From the NCBI GenBank assembly GCA_029557995.1, contig JAKQHQ010000004.1, positions 1 through 19,919 of the forward strand: DNA of 19,919 bases, given 5' to 3'. The notes beneath the pieces are model-generated. The model had not been told where the DNA came from, made no database searches, and worked only from the letters and a program-made list of their open reading frames with translations. Positions 8,121 through 14,979 of the stretch are shown piece after piece (the first letter of the stretch is position 1; each line of letters begins with the position of its first letter). This DNA is from an archaeon (GTDB taxonomy: Archaea; Iainarchaeota; Iainarchaeia; Iainarchaeales; CSSED10-239). The position numbers and the translations under genes are program-made.

Positions 8121-9008
8121 ATGAATAGGGTAATTTTAGACATTTATTTTGGGCAGCAAATAGCAGAGAATGCTGTAGTGCATTCTTGGGTGGAGATTTT
8201 TAACGAGGCAAGCACATACATATATATAGGCATCATCCTTTTCTTGCTAATTTTTTTATTAAGTTTTTTGTTGCCAAAGTTATTTAAGAGTCCAAAGTCC
8301 TATTTTAAAAGATACAAGCAAGTAAGAGAGGAGATGCACAAGATTGATGAGTTGTACTCTACTAAAAAGCTATCTTTTGAGGAATATTCCTTTGCCCAAT
8401 TCCATTACGCTAAAGAATACGAGAAAATAGTTAAATATCTTTCGCAGTTCCCACAATATTCCTCCCAGCTTCAATCCTATAAAATCAAGGAGGCAGAAAG
8501 CAGAGAGAAGGAATACCAGAAGCGCAATGTTGATAAATCTGTTTTAAACGATGCGGATTTTTTATTTGATTTGCTGAGACCCTATGGTAAGTATTACACA
8601 AAGGATGAAATCAGGCAAGTAATCTTAGATGAAGGATTTAATATTGATATAGCAAACCTTGTTTTGGAGAAGTTAGAGAGAGTACACATTAACTTTGGCT
8701 CTGAAACAAAGATGGATGAAAGTAAATTAGTCAGCATCTTAAATTCATTATTAGCTAAAAACACTGAACTCCAGCAGTCGCAGGAAAATACAATTAACCT
8801 TCAGGACTTGCAGACAAAGAAAAAGCTGGCATTTGAGAAGGAGAAAGTAACTATTGAGAAGTATCCTGTTGAAAAAGAAACGCAAGCAAAGCCAACATTC
8901 TCATCTTCACTCAAGGGGCTTTTCACCCGCAAGCCAAAACCACACACAATTGCTGAGATAAATGATGTTTTTGCTGAAATAGAGAAAAAACTAAAAGAAA
9001 GCAAATAA
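8121..9008 (+). CDS. Single-pass membrane protein with cytoplasmic coiled coil
   Basis: A 295-residue protein of no family I recognise. Residues about 33-53 are a strong transmembrane helix (YIYIGIILFLLIFLLSFLL), followed by a basic stretch (KLFKSPKSYFKRYK), so most of the protein should lie in the cytoplasm. Residues 70-135 are helical and charged, with a short SHOCT-like hairpin (DELYSTKKLSFEEYSFAQF). Residues 145-190 (LLRPYGKYYTKDEIRQVILD then a helix) resemble a small UBA-like three-helix unit. After a Gln/Lys-rich linker the C-terminus has LKGLFTRKPKP and a final helix. It is the last gene of the 5609-9008 cluster and could be the membrane anchor for the upstream proteins. That role is inference from position. 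Confidence 0.72.
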   Translation: MNRVILDIYFGQQIAENAVVHSWVEIFNEASTYIYIGIILFLLIFLLSFLLPKLFKSPKSYFKRYKQVREEMHKIDELYSTKKLSFEEYSFAQFHYAKEYEKIVKYLSQFPQYSSQLQSYKIKEAESREKEYQKRNVDKSVLNDADFLFDLLRPYGKYYTKDEIRQVILDEGFNIDIANLVLEKLERVHINFGSETKMDESKLVSILNSLLAKNTELQQSQENTINLQDLQTKKKLAFEKEKVTIEKYPVEKETQAKPTFSSSLKGLFTRKPKPHTIAEINDVFAEIEKKLKESK

Positions 9009-9009
9009 T

Positions 9010-9162
9010 TTAATTCTTTGATTTTATAAGAACTATCAGCCCAATAATTATTAGTATCAGCCCAAGATATATATTAATAACATCTAACGGTGCTGGCAGG
9101 GATGGTAGGTACATTCCAATACCTATGCCTATTAAGATTCCACTTGCTAAACTCTGTGCCAT
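9010..9162 (-). CDS. Small hydrophobic membrane protein (50 aa)
   Basis: A short gene on the minus strand. The product starts MAQSLASGILIGIGIGMYL, continues through a Pro-rich turn (PSLPAPLDV) and ends with a second hydrophobic helix (NIYLGLILIIIGLIVLIKS). It is probably a two-helix membrane hairpin. The first helix has glycines in a G-x-x-x-G / G-x-G-x-G spacing suited to helix packing. The start is well supported: GGTGA lies 4 bases before the ATG on the coding strand, and a TATA-like GAATTTATAC lies further upstream. It converges with the 8121-9008 gene, one base separating their ends, and is divergent from the HAD-like gene at 9273. I do not recognise the family. Confidence 0.7.
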   Translation of the reverse strand: MAQSLASGILIGIGIGMYLPSLPAPLDVINIYLGLILIIIGLIVLIKSKN

Positions 9163-9181
9163 GTTTTCACCAAATTTCAAT

Positions 9182-9218
9182 AATTCATATACCTAATGTA
9201 TAAATTCATATACTTAAT
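9182..9218. repeat. Direct repeat pair, 16 bp at 21-bp spacing, in a divergent promoter region
   Basis: AATTCATATACCTAAT (9182-9197) and AATTCATATACTTAAT (9203-9218) differ at one base and are offset by 21 bp, two helical turns. ACCTAAT recurs at 9219-9225. The copies flank the TATA-like element of the minus-strand 50-residue gene and lie upstream of the TATA-like box for the gene at 9273, so they could be a transcription-factor operator. The low complexity of A/T-rich DNA is the alternative explanation. Confidence 0.5.
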
Positions 9219-9240
9219 ACCTAATCTATAATTTGAATTG

Positions 9241-9252
9241 TTTAAAAATATA
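9241..9252 (+). promoter_or_regulatory. TATA-like box for the HAD-like gene
   Basis: TTTAAAAATATA is centred about 27 bp before the ATG at 9273. This matches a leaderless archaeal promoter, and the ATG lacks a clear ribosome site. Confidence 0.5.
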
Positions 9253-9272
9253 TGTTTCTTTAAATATAATAT

Positions 9273-9923
9273 ATGATTAAGCACTTCTACTTTGGTATGT
9301 TTGATGTCTTAATAACAGGCAGGCTAAATAAAAAGCCAGACACATCTTACCTCTCACAGTTGGTGGAGTTTGCAAAAGATGAAAAAATCCAGCTTTACTT
9401 AATGACTGGTCTAGATGCAAGCGTATCTGAAGAGATTGTGACAGAAAACAATCTAAATGCATATTTTCCAAGCAAAAATATAATTTGTATATCTGACAGT
9501 TATTTTAAATATCTAAGCGAGATGGACAAAGAACTGAAGACCCAGGAAAAAGAGAAATGTCAGTGTTACTCAGACGAGTACTTTAAGGTTTATTACTTTA
9601 ACAATCAATTCAATTTGCCAAAACAAAAAGCACTATTTGTTGGACACGATGTCTGGGCAGATGCCTATTACCTCCACAAGTTCTCCCAAGTCAATTCAGT
9701 CCTTCTAAGATGCACACTCTCGCACAACCACCTTTCTGCCATACCTGCAATAAAAAACCTAAACATAATTGACCCCACAATTGAGTGCATCAAGGATTAC
9801 CTGCTTAATGAAAAACAGTTTGACTACTCGGCGCTTTGCTCTTACGCTGATAAGTTTTTATATAATGAGATGTTTGGAAGCAGTCTTGCAAACACAAAAA
9901 AAAACACAAGTTTAAATATGTGA
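9273..9923 (+). CDS. Degenerate HAD-superfamily-like protein
   Basis: A 216-residue protein with a Rossmann-like order that fits a degenerate haloacid dehalogenase fold. The first strand is YFGMFDVLITG, with D11 at the nucleophile position but Leu instead of the second Asp two residues later. LYLMTGLDASVSEEI is a possible motif II, and KALFVGHDVWADAYY a motif IV-like loop with only partial acidic content. HPT-type catalytic pairs are therefore incomplete, so phosphatase activity is doubtful. The last 45 residues are Ser/Asn-rich and probably flexible. The enolase gene begins 3 bases after its stop, so the two are cotranscribed. The HAD call is an inference; a binding or structural role is equally possible. 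Confidence 0.45.
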   Translation: MIKHFYFGMFDVLITGRLNKKPDTSYLSQLVEFAKDEKIQLYLMTGLDASVSEEIVTENNLNAYFPSKNIICISDSYFKYLSEMDKELKTQEKEKCQCYSDEYFKVYYFNNQFNLPKQKALFVGHDVWADAYYLHKFSQVNSVLLRCTLSHNHLSAIPAIKNLNIIDPTIECIKDYLLNEKQFDYSALCSYADKFLYNEMFGSSLANTKKNTSLNM

Positions 9924-9926
9924 GTT

Positions 9927-11180
9927 ATGATGTTAATAAAAAAAATAAAGGCAATCAGGGTCCTTGATTCAAGGGGCGTCCCAACGCTTAAGGCATTTGT
10001 CTACACAGATAAGGCAGTCGGCTCTGCAATCGTCCCAAGTGGCACAAGCAGTGGCAGAAGGGAGGCCTTTGAGTTGAGGGATAAATCAAACTCATTTTTT
10101 GGGCAGGATGTTACAAAGGCGATAAGCAACATTAACACAAAGATCTCCAAAGAGTTAATAGGCAAAAGTGTTTTGGACCAAAGGCAGTTGGACAAGTCAA
10201 TGATTGACCTTGACAGGACAAGTAACAAATCAGCGCTTGGGGCTAATGCTATCCTCTCAGTAAGCTTGGCAAGCTCAAGGTGCGCATGTAAGGAGCTTGG
10301 TGTTCCACTTTATCAATATCTATCTAGTTTCAGCAAAGGCAAGCTCCGCAAAAGAATGCCAAAACCTATTTTGAATCTGATTAACGGCGGGCTACATGCA
10401 GGCAATTCCCTACCCTTCCAAGAGTTTCAGATAATCCCAGAAGAAAGGACTATCTCAGAAAACCTTGAGGCAGCATGCGAGATCTATTTCCTCTTAAAAG
10501 ATATTATTTCAAAAAAATACGGTAATTCAGCAACAAATGTTGGTTATGAAGGTGGCTTTGCACCAAACATATCAGACCCCAAAGATGCCCTTGCACTTCT
10601 GGAGCAAGCAATAGGCAAATCTACTTACACAAATGTAGCAATAGGCCTTGACTGTGCAGCTAGTGAGCTTTACAAGAATGGTAGCTACAAACTTGGCTTG
10701 AAGCAAATCAGCTCGCAGGAATTGTTTGATTATTATTCTTTAGTTTTAAAAAGCTACAATATCAAATCAATAGAAGACCCATTTTCTGAGGATGATAAGG
10801 CGCCTTGGGTTGAGTTTACAAAAAAGTTTTCTAAAAAGTTAATGGTTATAGGCGACGACCTTTTAGTCACCAACCCCAAACTGATCAGTGAGGCAATCAA
10901 GAAAAGATACTGTAATTCCCTGCTTTTGAAGCTTAACCAGATTGGCACCCTTACTGAATCCATTGACGCCTTTAATCTAGCAAGGGCTAATTTTTGGAAA
11001 GTTGTTGTGTCTCATAGGTCTGGGGACAGCGAGGACGCCTATGTTTCAGACCTTGCATTCGGCTTAGCTAGTGAGTATTGCAAGTTCGGTGCACCAGCAA
11101 GGTCCGAGAGAACAGCCAAATACAATAGGCTTATTGAGATAGAGAAACGAGATATTTTAGAAAATGCTTTAATTTTGTAA
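9927..11180 (+). CDS. eno: Enolase (phosphopyruvate hydratase)
   Basis: Converts 2-phosphoglycerate to phosphoenolpyruvate in glycolysis and gluconeogenesis, in the cytoplasm. The 417 residues are the usual length. The catalytic and Mg2+ residues are present: E166 (FQEFQ), E208 (YEGGFAP), D242 (GLDCAASE), E283 (SIEDPF), D310 (IGDDLLVTN), K335 (LLKLNQIGTLTE), SHRSGDSED at 362-370 and K398 (RTAKYNRLIEIE). The mobile loop is SGTSSGRREA (38-47) rather than the common SGASTG. GGLHAGN replaces the usual GGxHAxN with Lys or Glu at x, and GYEGG replaces GDEGG, so the sequence is divergent but intact. Two ATGs lie at the start (9927 and 9930). It follows the HAD-like gene by 3 bases. The next gene, at 11260, appears to have its own promoter. 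Confidence 0.97.
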   Translation: MMLIKKIKAIRVLDSRGVPTLKAFVYTDKAVGSAIVPSGTSSGRREAFELRDKSNSFFGQDVTKAISNINTKISKELIGKSVLDQRQLDKSMIDLDRTSNKSALGANAILSVSLASSRCACKELGVPLYQYLSSFSKGKLRKRMPKPILNLINGGLHAGNSLPFQEFQIIPEERTISENLEAACEIYFLLKDIISKKYGNSATNVGYEGGFAPNISDPKDALALLEQAIGKSTYTNVAIGLDCAASELYKNGSYKLGLKQISSQELFDYYSLVLKSYNIKSIEDPFSEDDKAPWVEFTKKFSKKLMVIGDDLLVTNPKLISEAIKKRYCNSLLLKLNQIGTLTESIDAFNLARANFWKVVVSHRSGDSEDAYVSDLAFGLASEYCKFGAPARSERTAKYNRLIEIEKRDILENALIL

Positions 11181-11226
11181 AGTTAAGAATTTACGAAACA
11201 TTTAAAAAACAAATATGCCATAAAGT

Positions 11227-11236
11227 TATTTATATT
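11227..11236 (+). promoter_or_regulatory. TATA-like box for the membrane GATase-like gene
   Basis: TTATTTATATT is centred about 28 bp before the ATG at 11260, consistent with a leaderless start. The 79 bp between enolase and this gene is otherwise A/T-rich without a visible hairpin. Confidence 0.45.
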
Positions 11237-11259
11237 AAACTTAAAAAATGTGATATTTA

Positions 11260-12117
11260 ATGGCTAAAGATATCGGCGATGATTTTGGTTCTGATTTTGA
11301 TGCTGGCACAAGCAAAGATTCAGGCAAAAAACTTTTCGGTGGTGTTTCTGTGAAATGGGAGACAGTATTACCGATTGCTGTAATCATCATTGTGTTATTG
11401 CTTATTGTGTTTAAGACAAACATCTTGTCTGGTGGAGTGTCTTTACTAGGTGGGGGCACAGGTGCCAGAATACTTGTTTTAGGCGCGCCAAGCCAGGGGC
11501 TCAGGGACATTCTAAATGACCAAGAGAACAAGGATATTATCAAGGAGTCCAGAATTATGACCCTTGAGAGCATTGACCACAATCCAGCTGAAAGGATAAA
11601 GGGCTATGACATCATAATCCTTGACCAGTCAGCACAGACAGACAAGACAATCTCAAGAAGGACAGCAGATGCCATAACTACATTTGTAAAGAAAGGTGGC
11701 AAGCTGATGATTGTTCTAAATTCAGGAATCCAGAGACCAGGGGATGTTTCTGTCTTGGGTTGGCAGGCAAGCTTTGACGATATAGTGCCTGTACGTTGCG
11801 ATACTGTTGGCTCTAAGCCATCATGCCTTCAGCCGATAGATGTTCAAGGCACATTATATTCAAGTATGGAAGACCATCCGATAATGAAAGGGATTACGCA
11901 GATTCCAGCAGTTGAGACAAGCGGACCGATTAGGACACGTACTTATGACCTTCAGGTTACAGGCAAGGAGATAGCATATCTTGAAGACAGCAGGACCAAA
12001 AAATATTATGTTGCTATTTCAGAACAGTCCCTTATTACTGGCATGGTAGTACACATAAACTTTGAGCCAGGCATAAGTAAAGCACTTATCATAAACACAA
12101 TCAGGTATTTAAGCTGA
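11260..12117 (+). CDS. Membrane-anchored protein with GATase-fold-like domain
   Basis: A 285-residue protein. An acidic/Gly-rich cytoplasmic N-terminus (1-33) leads to a transmembrane helix at about 36-52 (VLPIAVIIIVLLLIVF) and then an external domain at 70-285. That domain looks like the class I glutamine amidotransferase/ThuA-type Rossmann fold: ARILVLGAPSQGLRDIL, GYDIIILDQSAQT, a helix, then GGKLMIVLNSGI and a late MEDHPIMKGI segment as in ThuA- and DUF4159-like proteins. No nucleophilic Cys elbow is visible. The two cysteines (CDTVGSKPSC) lie in a loop and could form a disulfide. It is therefore probably a non-catalytic ligand- or protein-binding domain. It lies between enolase and uL1. 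I cannot name a family. Confidence 0.6.
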   Translation: MAKDIGDDFGSDFDAGTSKDSGKKLFGGVSVKWETVLPIAVIIIVLLLIVFKTNILSGGVSLLGGGTGARILVLGAPSQGLRDILNDQENKDIIKESRIMTLESIDHNPAERIKGYDIIILDQSAQTDKTISRRTADAITTFVKKGGKLMIVLNSGIQRPGDVSVLGWQASFDDIVPVRCDTVGSKPSCLQPIDVQGTLYSSMEDHPIMKGITQIPAVETSGPIRTRTYDLQVTGKEIAYLEDSRTKKYYVAISEQSLITGMVVHINFEPGISKALIINTIRYLS

Positions 12118-12130
12118 ATCTCCCTATCCC

Positions 12131-12140
12131 TTTATAAACA
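12131..12140 (+). promoter_or_regulatory. TATA-like box upstream of uL1-uL10-P1
   Basis: TTTATAAACA, with TATATTATTT about 20 bp further on as an alternative. The first would start transcription near 12160, giving a leader of about 40 bases containing a small hairpin and the ribosome site. Confidence 0.4.
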
Positions 12141-12172
12141 CAATTATTGATATATTATTTATCCCGTTAAAA

Positions 12173-12193
12173 CTGCTTTTAAGGCAGGAGGTG
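12173..12193 (+). promoter_or_regulatory. Hairpin abutting a strong Shine-Dalgarno that sets the TTG start of uL1
   Basis: CTGCTTTTAAGGCAG (12173-12187) can fold into a 6-bp stem (one G-U pair). Its last G is the first base of GGAGGTG (12187-12193), a near-perfect ribosome site 7 bases before the TTG at 12201. Because archaeal L1 is known to repress its own mRNA in methanogens, this is a plausible control element. The short stem could also be chance. Confidence 0.35.
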
Positions 12194-12200
12194 CTAAATT

Positions 12201-12872
12201 TTGGACAAGAACATAGCAGAAAAGCAGGTTTTAGAAAAATCTATTTCAGATTTGCTGTCATCTTCCAAGAAGAGAAATTTTGATGAGGCAGTTGAGCTGA
12301 TAATCACTCTAAAAGATATCAATGTAAAAAGCAAAGAGCAAAGATTAGAATATGCAGTCAATCTCCCGCATCCATATCTGGACACAGTAAAGTCCCTTAT
12401 TTTTGTTAAGGATAAAAACCTTGCCCAAGAGCTGAAAGGTGTTGTTGACAAGGTGATAATGGAAGATGAGATTTCCAAGATTTCAAAAAAGGAAGCAAAG
12501 AAAATGGCTGAGGAATACAGGGTGTTTCTTGCGGAAGGACCAGTCATGCTTACTGTTGGTAAATATTTAGGACAGGCGCTTAGCCCAAAAGGGAAGATGC
12601 CGATGATTGCTCCGCCAAATGTCAATGCAATTAAGAACCTGATAACTTCGTCTATCTCCCAGCAAAAAGTGTCCAACAAGAAAAGTAAGAGTTCTGTTGC
12701 CTTCCAGGTAAAGATAGGCAAGAGGAGCCAGGGCGTCTCAGCGGTTTCAGACAATGCTGTAGTAGTGATCAAGTCATTGATTGAGAAATTACCAAACGGC
12801 ATTCAAAACCTGCACACCATATATGTCAAGTCCACAATGAGCAAGGCAATCAAGGTTGGTGAGGGCAAATGA
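12201..12872 (+). CDS. 50S ribosomal protein uL1
   Basis: Large-subunit protein that binds 23S rRNA at the L1 stalk and assists exit of deacylated tRNA. The 223 residues match the archaeal form. Family features include EYRVFLAEGPVMLTVGKYLG followed by LSPKGKMPMIAPPNVNAIK, matching the conserved G-R/K-x-M-P region of domain II, and the final I-Y-V-K-S-T-M-S-K-A-I-K-V, the typical archaeal ending. It starts with TTG at 12201, chosen because GGAGGTG lies at the right distance and no in-frame ATG occurs nearby. uL11 normally precedes uL1 in archaea but is absent here. The uL10 start codon overlaps the stop (ATGA), so the two are translationally coupled. Confidence 0.96.
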   Translation: MDKNIAEKQVLEKSISDLLSSSKKRNFDEAVELIITLKDINVKSKEQRLEYAVNLPHPYLDTVKSLIFVKDKNLAQELKGVVDKVIMEDEISKISKKEAKKMAEEYRVFLAEGPVMLTVGKYLGQALSPKGKMPMIAPPNVNAIKNLITSSISQQKVSNKKSKSSVAFQVKIGKRSQGVSAVSDNAVVVIKSLIEKLPNGIQNLHTIYVKSTMSKAIKVGEGK

Positions 12873-13630
12873 AGCACACAAGGCAATGGAGAGTTTCTCA
12901 GTTTAGTGAGGTAGATACCCTGGTTGGGCAGTATAAAGTTATAGGTATTGCAGACCTTAGGGACTTCCCAGCTAATCTCTTGCAGAAGGTTAAGAAAAGC
13001 GTAGATGGTGCAGTGTTCAAGGTCACTTCCAAGAATGTCTTAAAAAAGGTGCTTGAGGAGAGAGGGCATAAAGATATTATTGAAAAGCTACCAGACCAGC
13101 CATTGCTTATACTTACAAACAAAAACGCTTTTGAGCTTTATTCAGCCATAAAGAAAAGCAAGGCGCGCTCAAAGGCAAAGATTGGGATGCTTGCTCCAAT
13201 TGACATTGTTGTCCCAGCTGGCGATACAGGACTACCACCAGGCCCAGCGCTTTCGGATCTCAAGAAGGTAGGTATAAAGGCGCAGGTGAGGGGTGCAACG
13301 ATTTTTGTGCCAGATGACACAGTTATCGTAAAATCTGGAAGTATAATTAACAGCGATGTAGTTAGCACACTTTCAAAGCTTGATATCAAGCCAGTTGAGC
13401 TTATGTTAGAGGTTGTGCTCTTGAAAGAGGATGGCACGATATACAAAAAAGATGTACTTGACATTGACAGGGAGTCAATAATTTCACAGCTAGCCCTAGC
13501 GTACAATCAGTCACTAAGCTTAGCCATAGAGAGCGGTTACATATGTAAAGATACTATTGAGCCAATGATTGCTAAGGCAGAAAGGGAGGCAAAATCCCTT
13601 GACGCTCTAGTCAATAAGGAAGATAATTAA
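12869..13630 (+). CDS. 50S ribosomal protein uL10 (P0), shortened
   Basis: Base of the ribosomal stalk. It binds 23S rRNA and carries P1 dimers that recruit translational GTPases. The N-terminal rRNA-binding domain (about 1-105; RDFPANLLQKVKK) and the archaeal insert (DIVVPAGDTGLPPGPALSDLK, about 107-185) are clear. At 253 residues it is shorter than typical archaeal P0 (about 300-345). After LAIESGYICKDTIEPMI it ends at about one spine helix, without the usual hinge and the shared acidic GLSALF-like C-terminal tail. It may therefore bind fewer P1 dimers. Its start overlaps the uL1 stop by 4 bases, and P1 follows 20 bases later. Confidence 0.95.
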   Translation: MKHTRQWRVSQFSEVDTLVGQYKVIGIADLRDFPANLLQKVKKSVDGAVFKVTSKNVLKKVLEERGHKDIIEKLPDQPLLILTNKNAFELYSAIKKSKARSKAKIGMLAPIDIVVPAGDTGLPPGPALSDLKKVGIKAQVRGATIFVPDDTVIVKSGSIINSDVVSTLSKLDIKPVELMLEVVLLKEDGTIYKKDVLDIDRESIISQLALAYNQSLSLAIESGYICKDTIEPMIAKAEREAKSLDALVNKEDN

Positions 13631-13650
13631 AAAATAGAGGTGTAGAAAAT

Positions 13651-13944
13651 ATGGATTATATATATGCAGTTTTGCTATTGCACAAGGCAAAAAAAGAAAT
13701 AACAGAGGCAAACACGAAGTCGGTTTTGGCTTCTGCAGGCATTGCAATTGACGAGGCAAAGCTTAAAGGGCTAGTTGCCACTCTAAAGGATATAAACATT
13801 GACGATGCAATTGCCAAGGCATCAGTTGTTCAAGCATCTGCTCCTGCAGCAACCACTCACGAGACAAAGAAAGAAGAAAGCAAAGAAGAGACAGTTGTTT
13901 CTGAAGAGTCAGCAGCAGAAGGTTTAAGTGCATTGTTTGGTTAA
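13651..13944 (+). CDS. 50S ribosomal protein P1 (archaeal L12)
   Basis: Acidic stalk protein that dimerises and binds uL10, recruiting elongation factors through its C-terminal tail. The 97 residues begin with the helical dimerisation domain (MDYIYAVLLLHKAKKEITE to about residue 58), then an Ala-rich hinge (VVQASAPAAT), a Lys/Glu segment and the diagnostic end AAEGLSALFG. GAGGTG (13637-13642) precedes the ATG by 8 bases. It is the last gene of the stalk operon, and a terminator hairpin overlaps its stop codon. Confidence 0.95.
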   Translation: MDYIYAVLLLHKAKKEITEANTKSVLASAGIAIDEAKLKGLVATLKDINIDDAIAKASVVQASAPAATTHETKKEESKEETVVSEESAAEGLSALFG

Positions 13945-13980
13945 TTAAAATTAACCAAATAATCTTTTTTCTTTTTATTT
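13936..13980 (+). terminator. Intrinsic-type terminator after the P1 gene
   Basis: TTTGGTTAAT (13936-13945) and ATTAACCAAA (13950-13959) are perfect 10-bp complements around a TAAA loop. They are followed by T-rich DNA (13964-13980, mostly T with single C and A). The stop codon lies inside the left arm. T-runs alone terminate archaeal transcription, and the hairpin may protect the 3' end. Confidence 0.75.
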
Positions 13981-14032
13981 AATTTAATTATATTTCTATT
14001 TTTAAGTACCACACTGGACATCTACCCTAGTT

Positions 14033-14047
14033 AAGTATATATATATT
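14033..14047 (+). promoter_or_regulatory. TATA-like box for the BRO-N gene
   Basis: AAGTATATATATATT predicts a start near 14066, 13 bases before the ATG at 14079. An in-frame TTG at 14046 lies within the box and cannot be in such a transcript, which decides the start codon. Confidence 0.5.
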
Positions 14048-14078
14048 GCGGATTCCAGAAATATATTGGTGGGTATAT

Positions 14079-14960
14079 ATGGATAAAGAAAAATCAGTAA
14101 TTGTCTTTCAAGATAAGAAGATAAGAAGAACTTGGTTTAATGAAGAATGGTGGTTTGTAGCTGTTGATATTGTAGAAGTATTAACTGATTCTAAGGATCC
14201 AGTCAGGTATTTAAAAGATATGAGGCGACGTGATGAATCTTTTAGTAAAGGGTGGGTGCAAATTGCCACCCCCCTTTTGATTCAAACAATTGGTGGTGCT
14301 CAAAACATAAATTGTGTGTCTTTAAAAGGGGCATTTAGGTTAATTCAGTCAATACCATCTCCAAAAGCAGAACCATTTAAGTTATGGCTTTCCCAAGTTG
14401 GTTATGAAAGAGTTCAAGAGATACAAAATCCAGAACTTGCTCAAAAAAGAATGAAAGAACTCTTTAGGGCTAAAGGTTACTCAAATGAATGGATTGAAAA
14501 AAGAGTAAGAGGCATAGCAGTTAGAGATGAGCTGACTGATGTTTGGAAGAAGAGAGGAATTAAAGATAAAAAAGATTTTTCAATATTGACTGCTGAGATT
14601 TCTAAAGCCACTTTTGATATTACACCTAGTGAATATAAAGATATTAAAGGTCTAAAACATGAAAACCTAAGAGACCACATGAATGATTTAGAGTTGTTGT
14701 TTGCTTTTCTTGGCGAAACCATGACTAAAGAGATAACAATTAAAGAAAACCCAGAAGAACTGACAAAAGCAAAGCAGATAGCAAGAAGGGGTGGCAGAGT
14801 TGCAGGTATTGCTAGAAAGGAAGCAGAAAAAGAGTTAGACAGAAAAGTCATTTCAAAAGACAACTACTTGTCCATTCCAGAAAAGCAAAAGAGGCTAATA
14901 TTAAAAAGTCCAAAAAGAAGAAAGCTAATCTATAGATCTAAAAACCATAAGTCAAGATAG
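14079..14960 (+). CDS. BRO-N domain protein, DinD-like
   Basis: A 293-residue protein with an N-terminal BRO-N domain (about 5-110), as in phage antirepressors and baculovirus BRO proteins: VIVFQDKKIRRTWFNEEWWF, VAVDIVEVLTDSKDPVRYLKD, then a late strand-helix CVSLKGAFRLIQSIPSPKAE and FKLWLSQVGYERVQEI. The C-terminal part (QNPELAQKRMKELFRAKGY through a GxxxGxARKEAEKEL helix) is the arrangement of proteins often annotated as DNA-damage-inducible protein D. The function is uncertain: probably DNA binding or stress and phage related. The tail is very basic (KSPKRRKLIYRSKNHKSR). It stands alone with its own promoter between the stalk operon terminator and a restriction-modification relic, with looser AT-rich codon use than its neighbours, suggesting acquisition by transfer. 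Confidence 0.82.
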   Translation: MDKEKSVIVFQDKKIRRTWFNEEWWFVAVDIVEVLTDSKDPVRYLKDMRRRDESFSKGWVQIATPLLIQTIGGAQNINCVSLKGAFRLIQSIPSPKAEPFKLWLSQVGYERVQEIQNPELAQKRMKELFRAKGYSNEWIEKRVRGIAVRDELTDVWKKRGIKDKKDFSILTAEISKATFDITPSEYKDIKGLKHENLRDHMNDLELLFAFLGETMTKEITIKENPEELTKAKQIARRGGRVAGIARKEAEKELDRKVISKDNYLSIPEKQKRLILKSPKRRKLIYRSKNHKSR

Positions 14961-14979
14961 TTTTTTAAATATAAGAAAC

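Noticed and set aside
12194..12802. Long 202-residue open frame on the minus strand opposite uL1
   Set aside because: It lies antisense to a clear ribosomal protein, is rich in Ser/Phe/Leu as expected of a complement frame, and has no ribosome site or recognisable motif.
13138..13506. 122-residue minus-strand open frame opposite uL10
   Set aside because: It is Ser/Thr-rich and mirrors the uL10 codons, with no promoter or family motif.
14477..14863. 128-residue minus-strand open frame opposite the BRO-N gene
   Set aside because: It is an antisense shadow of a well-supported domain protein, without a ribosome site.
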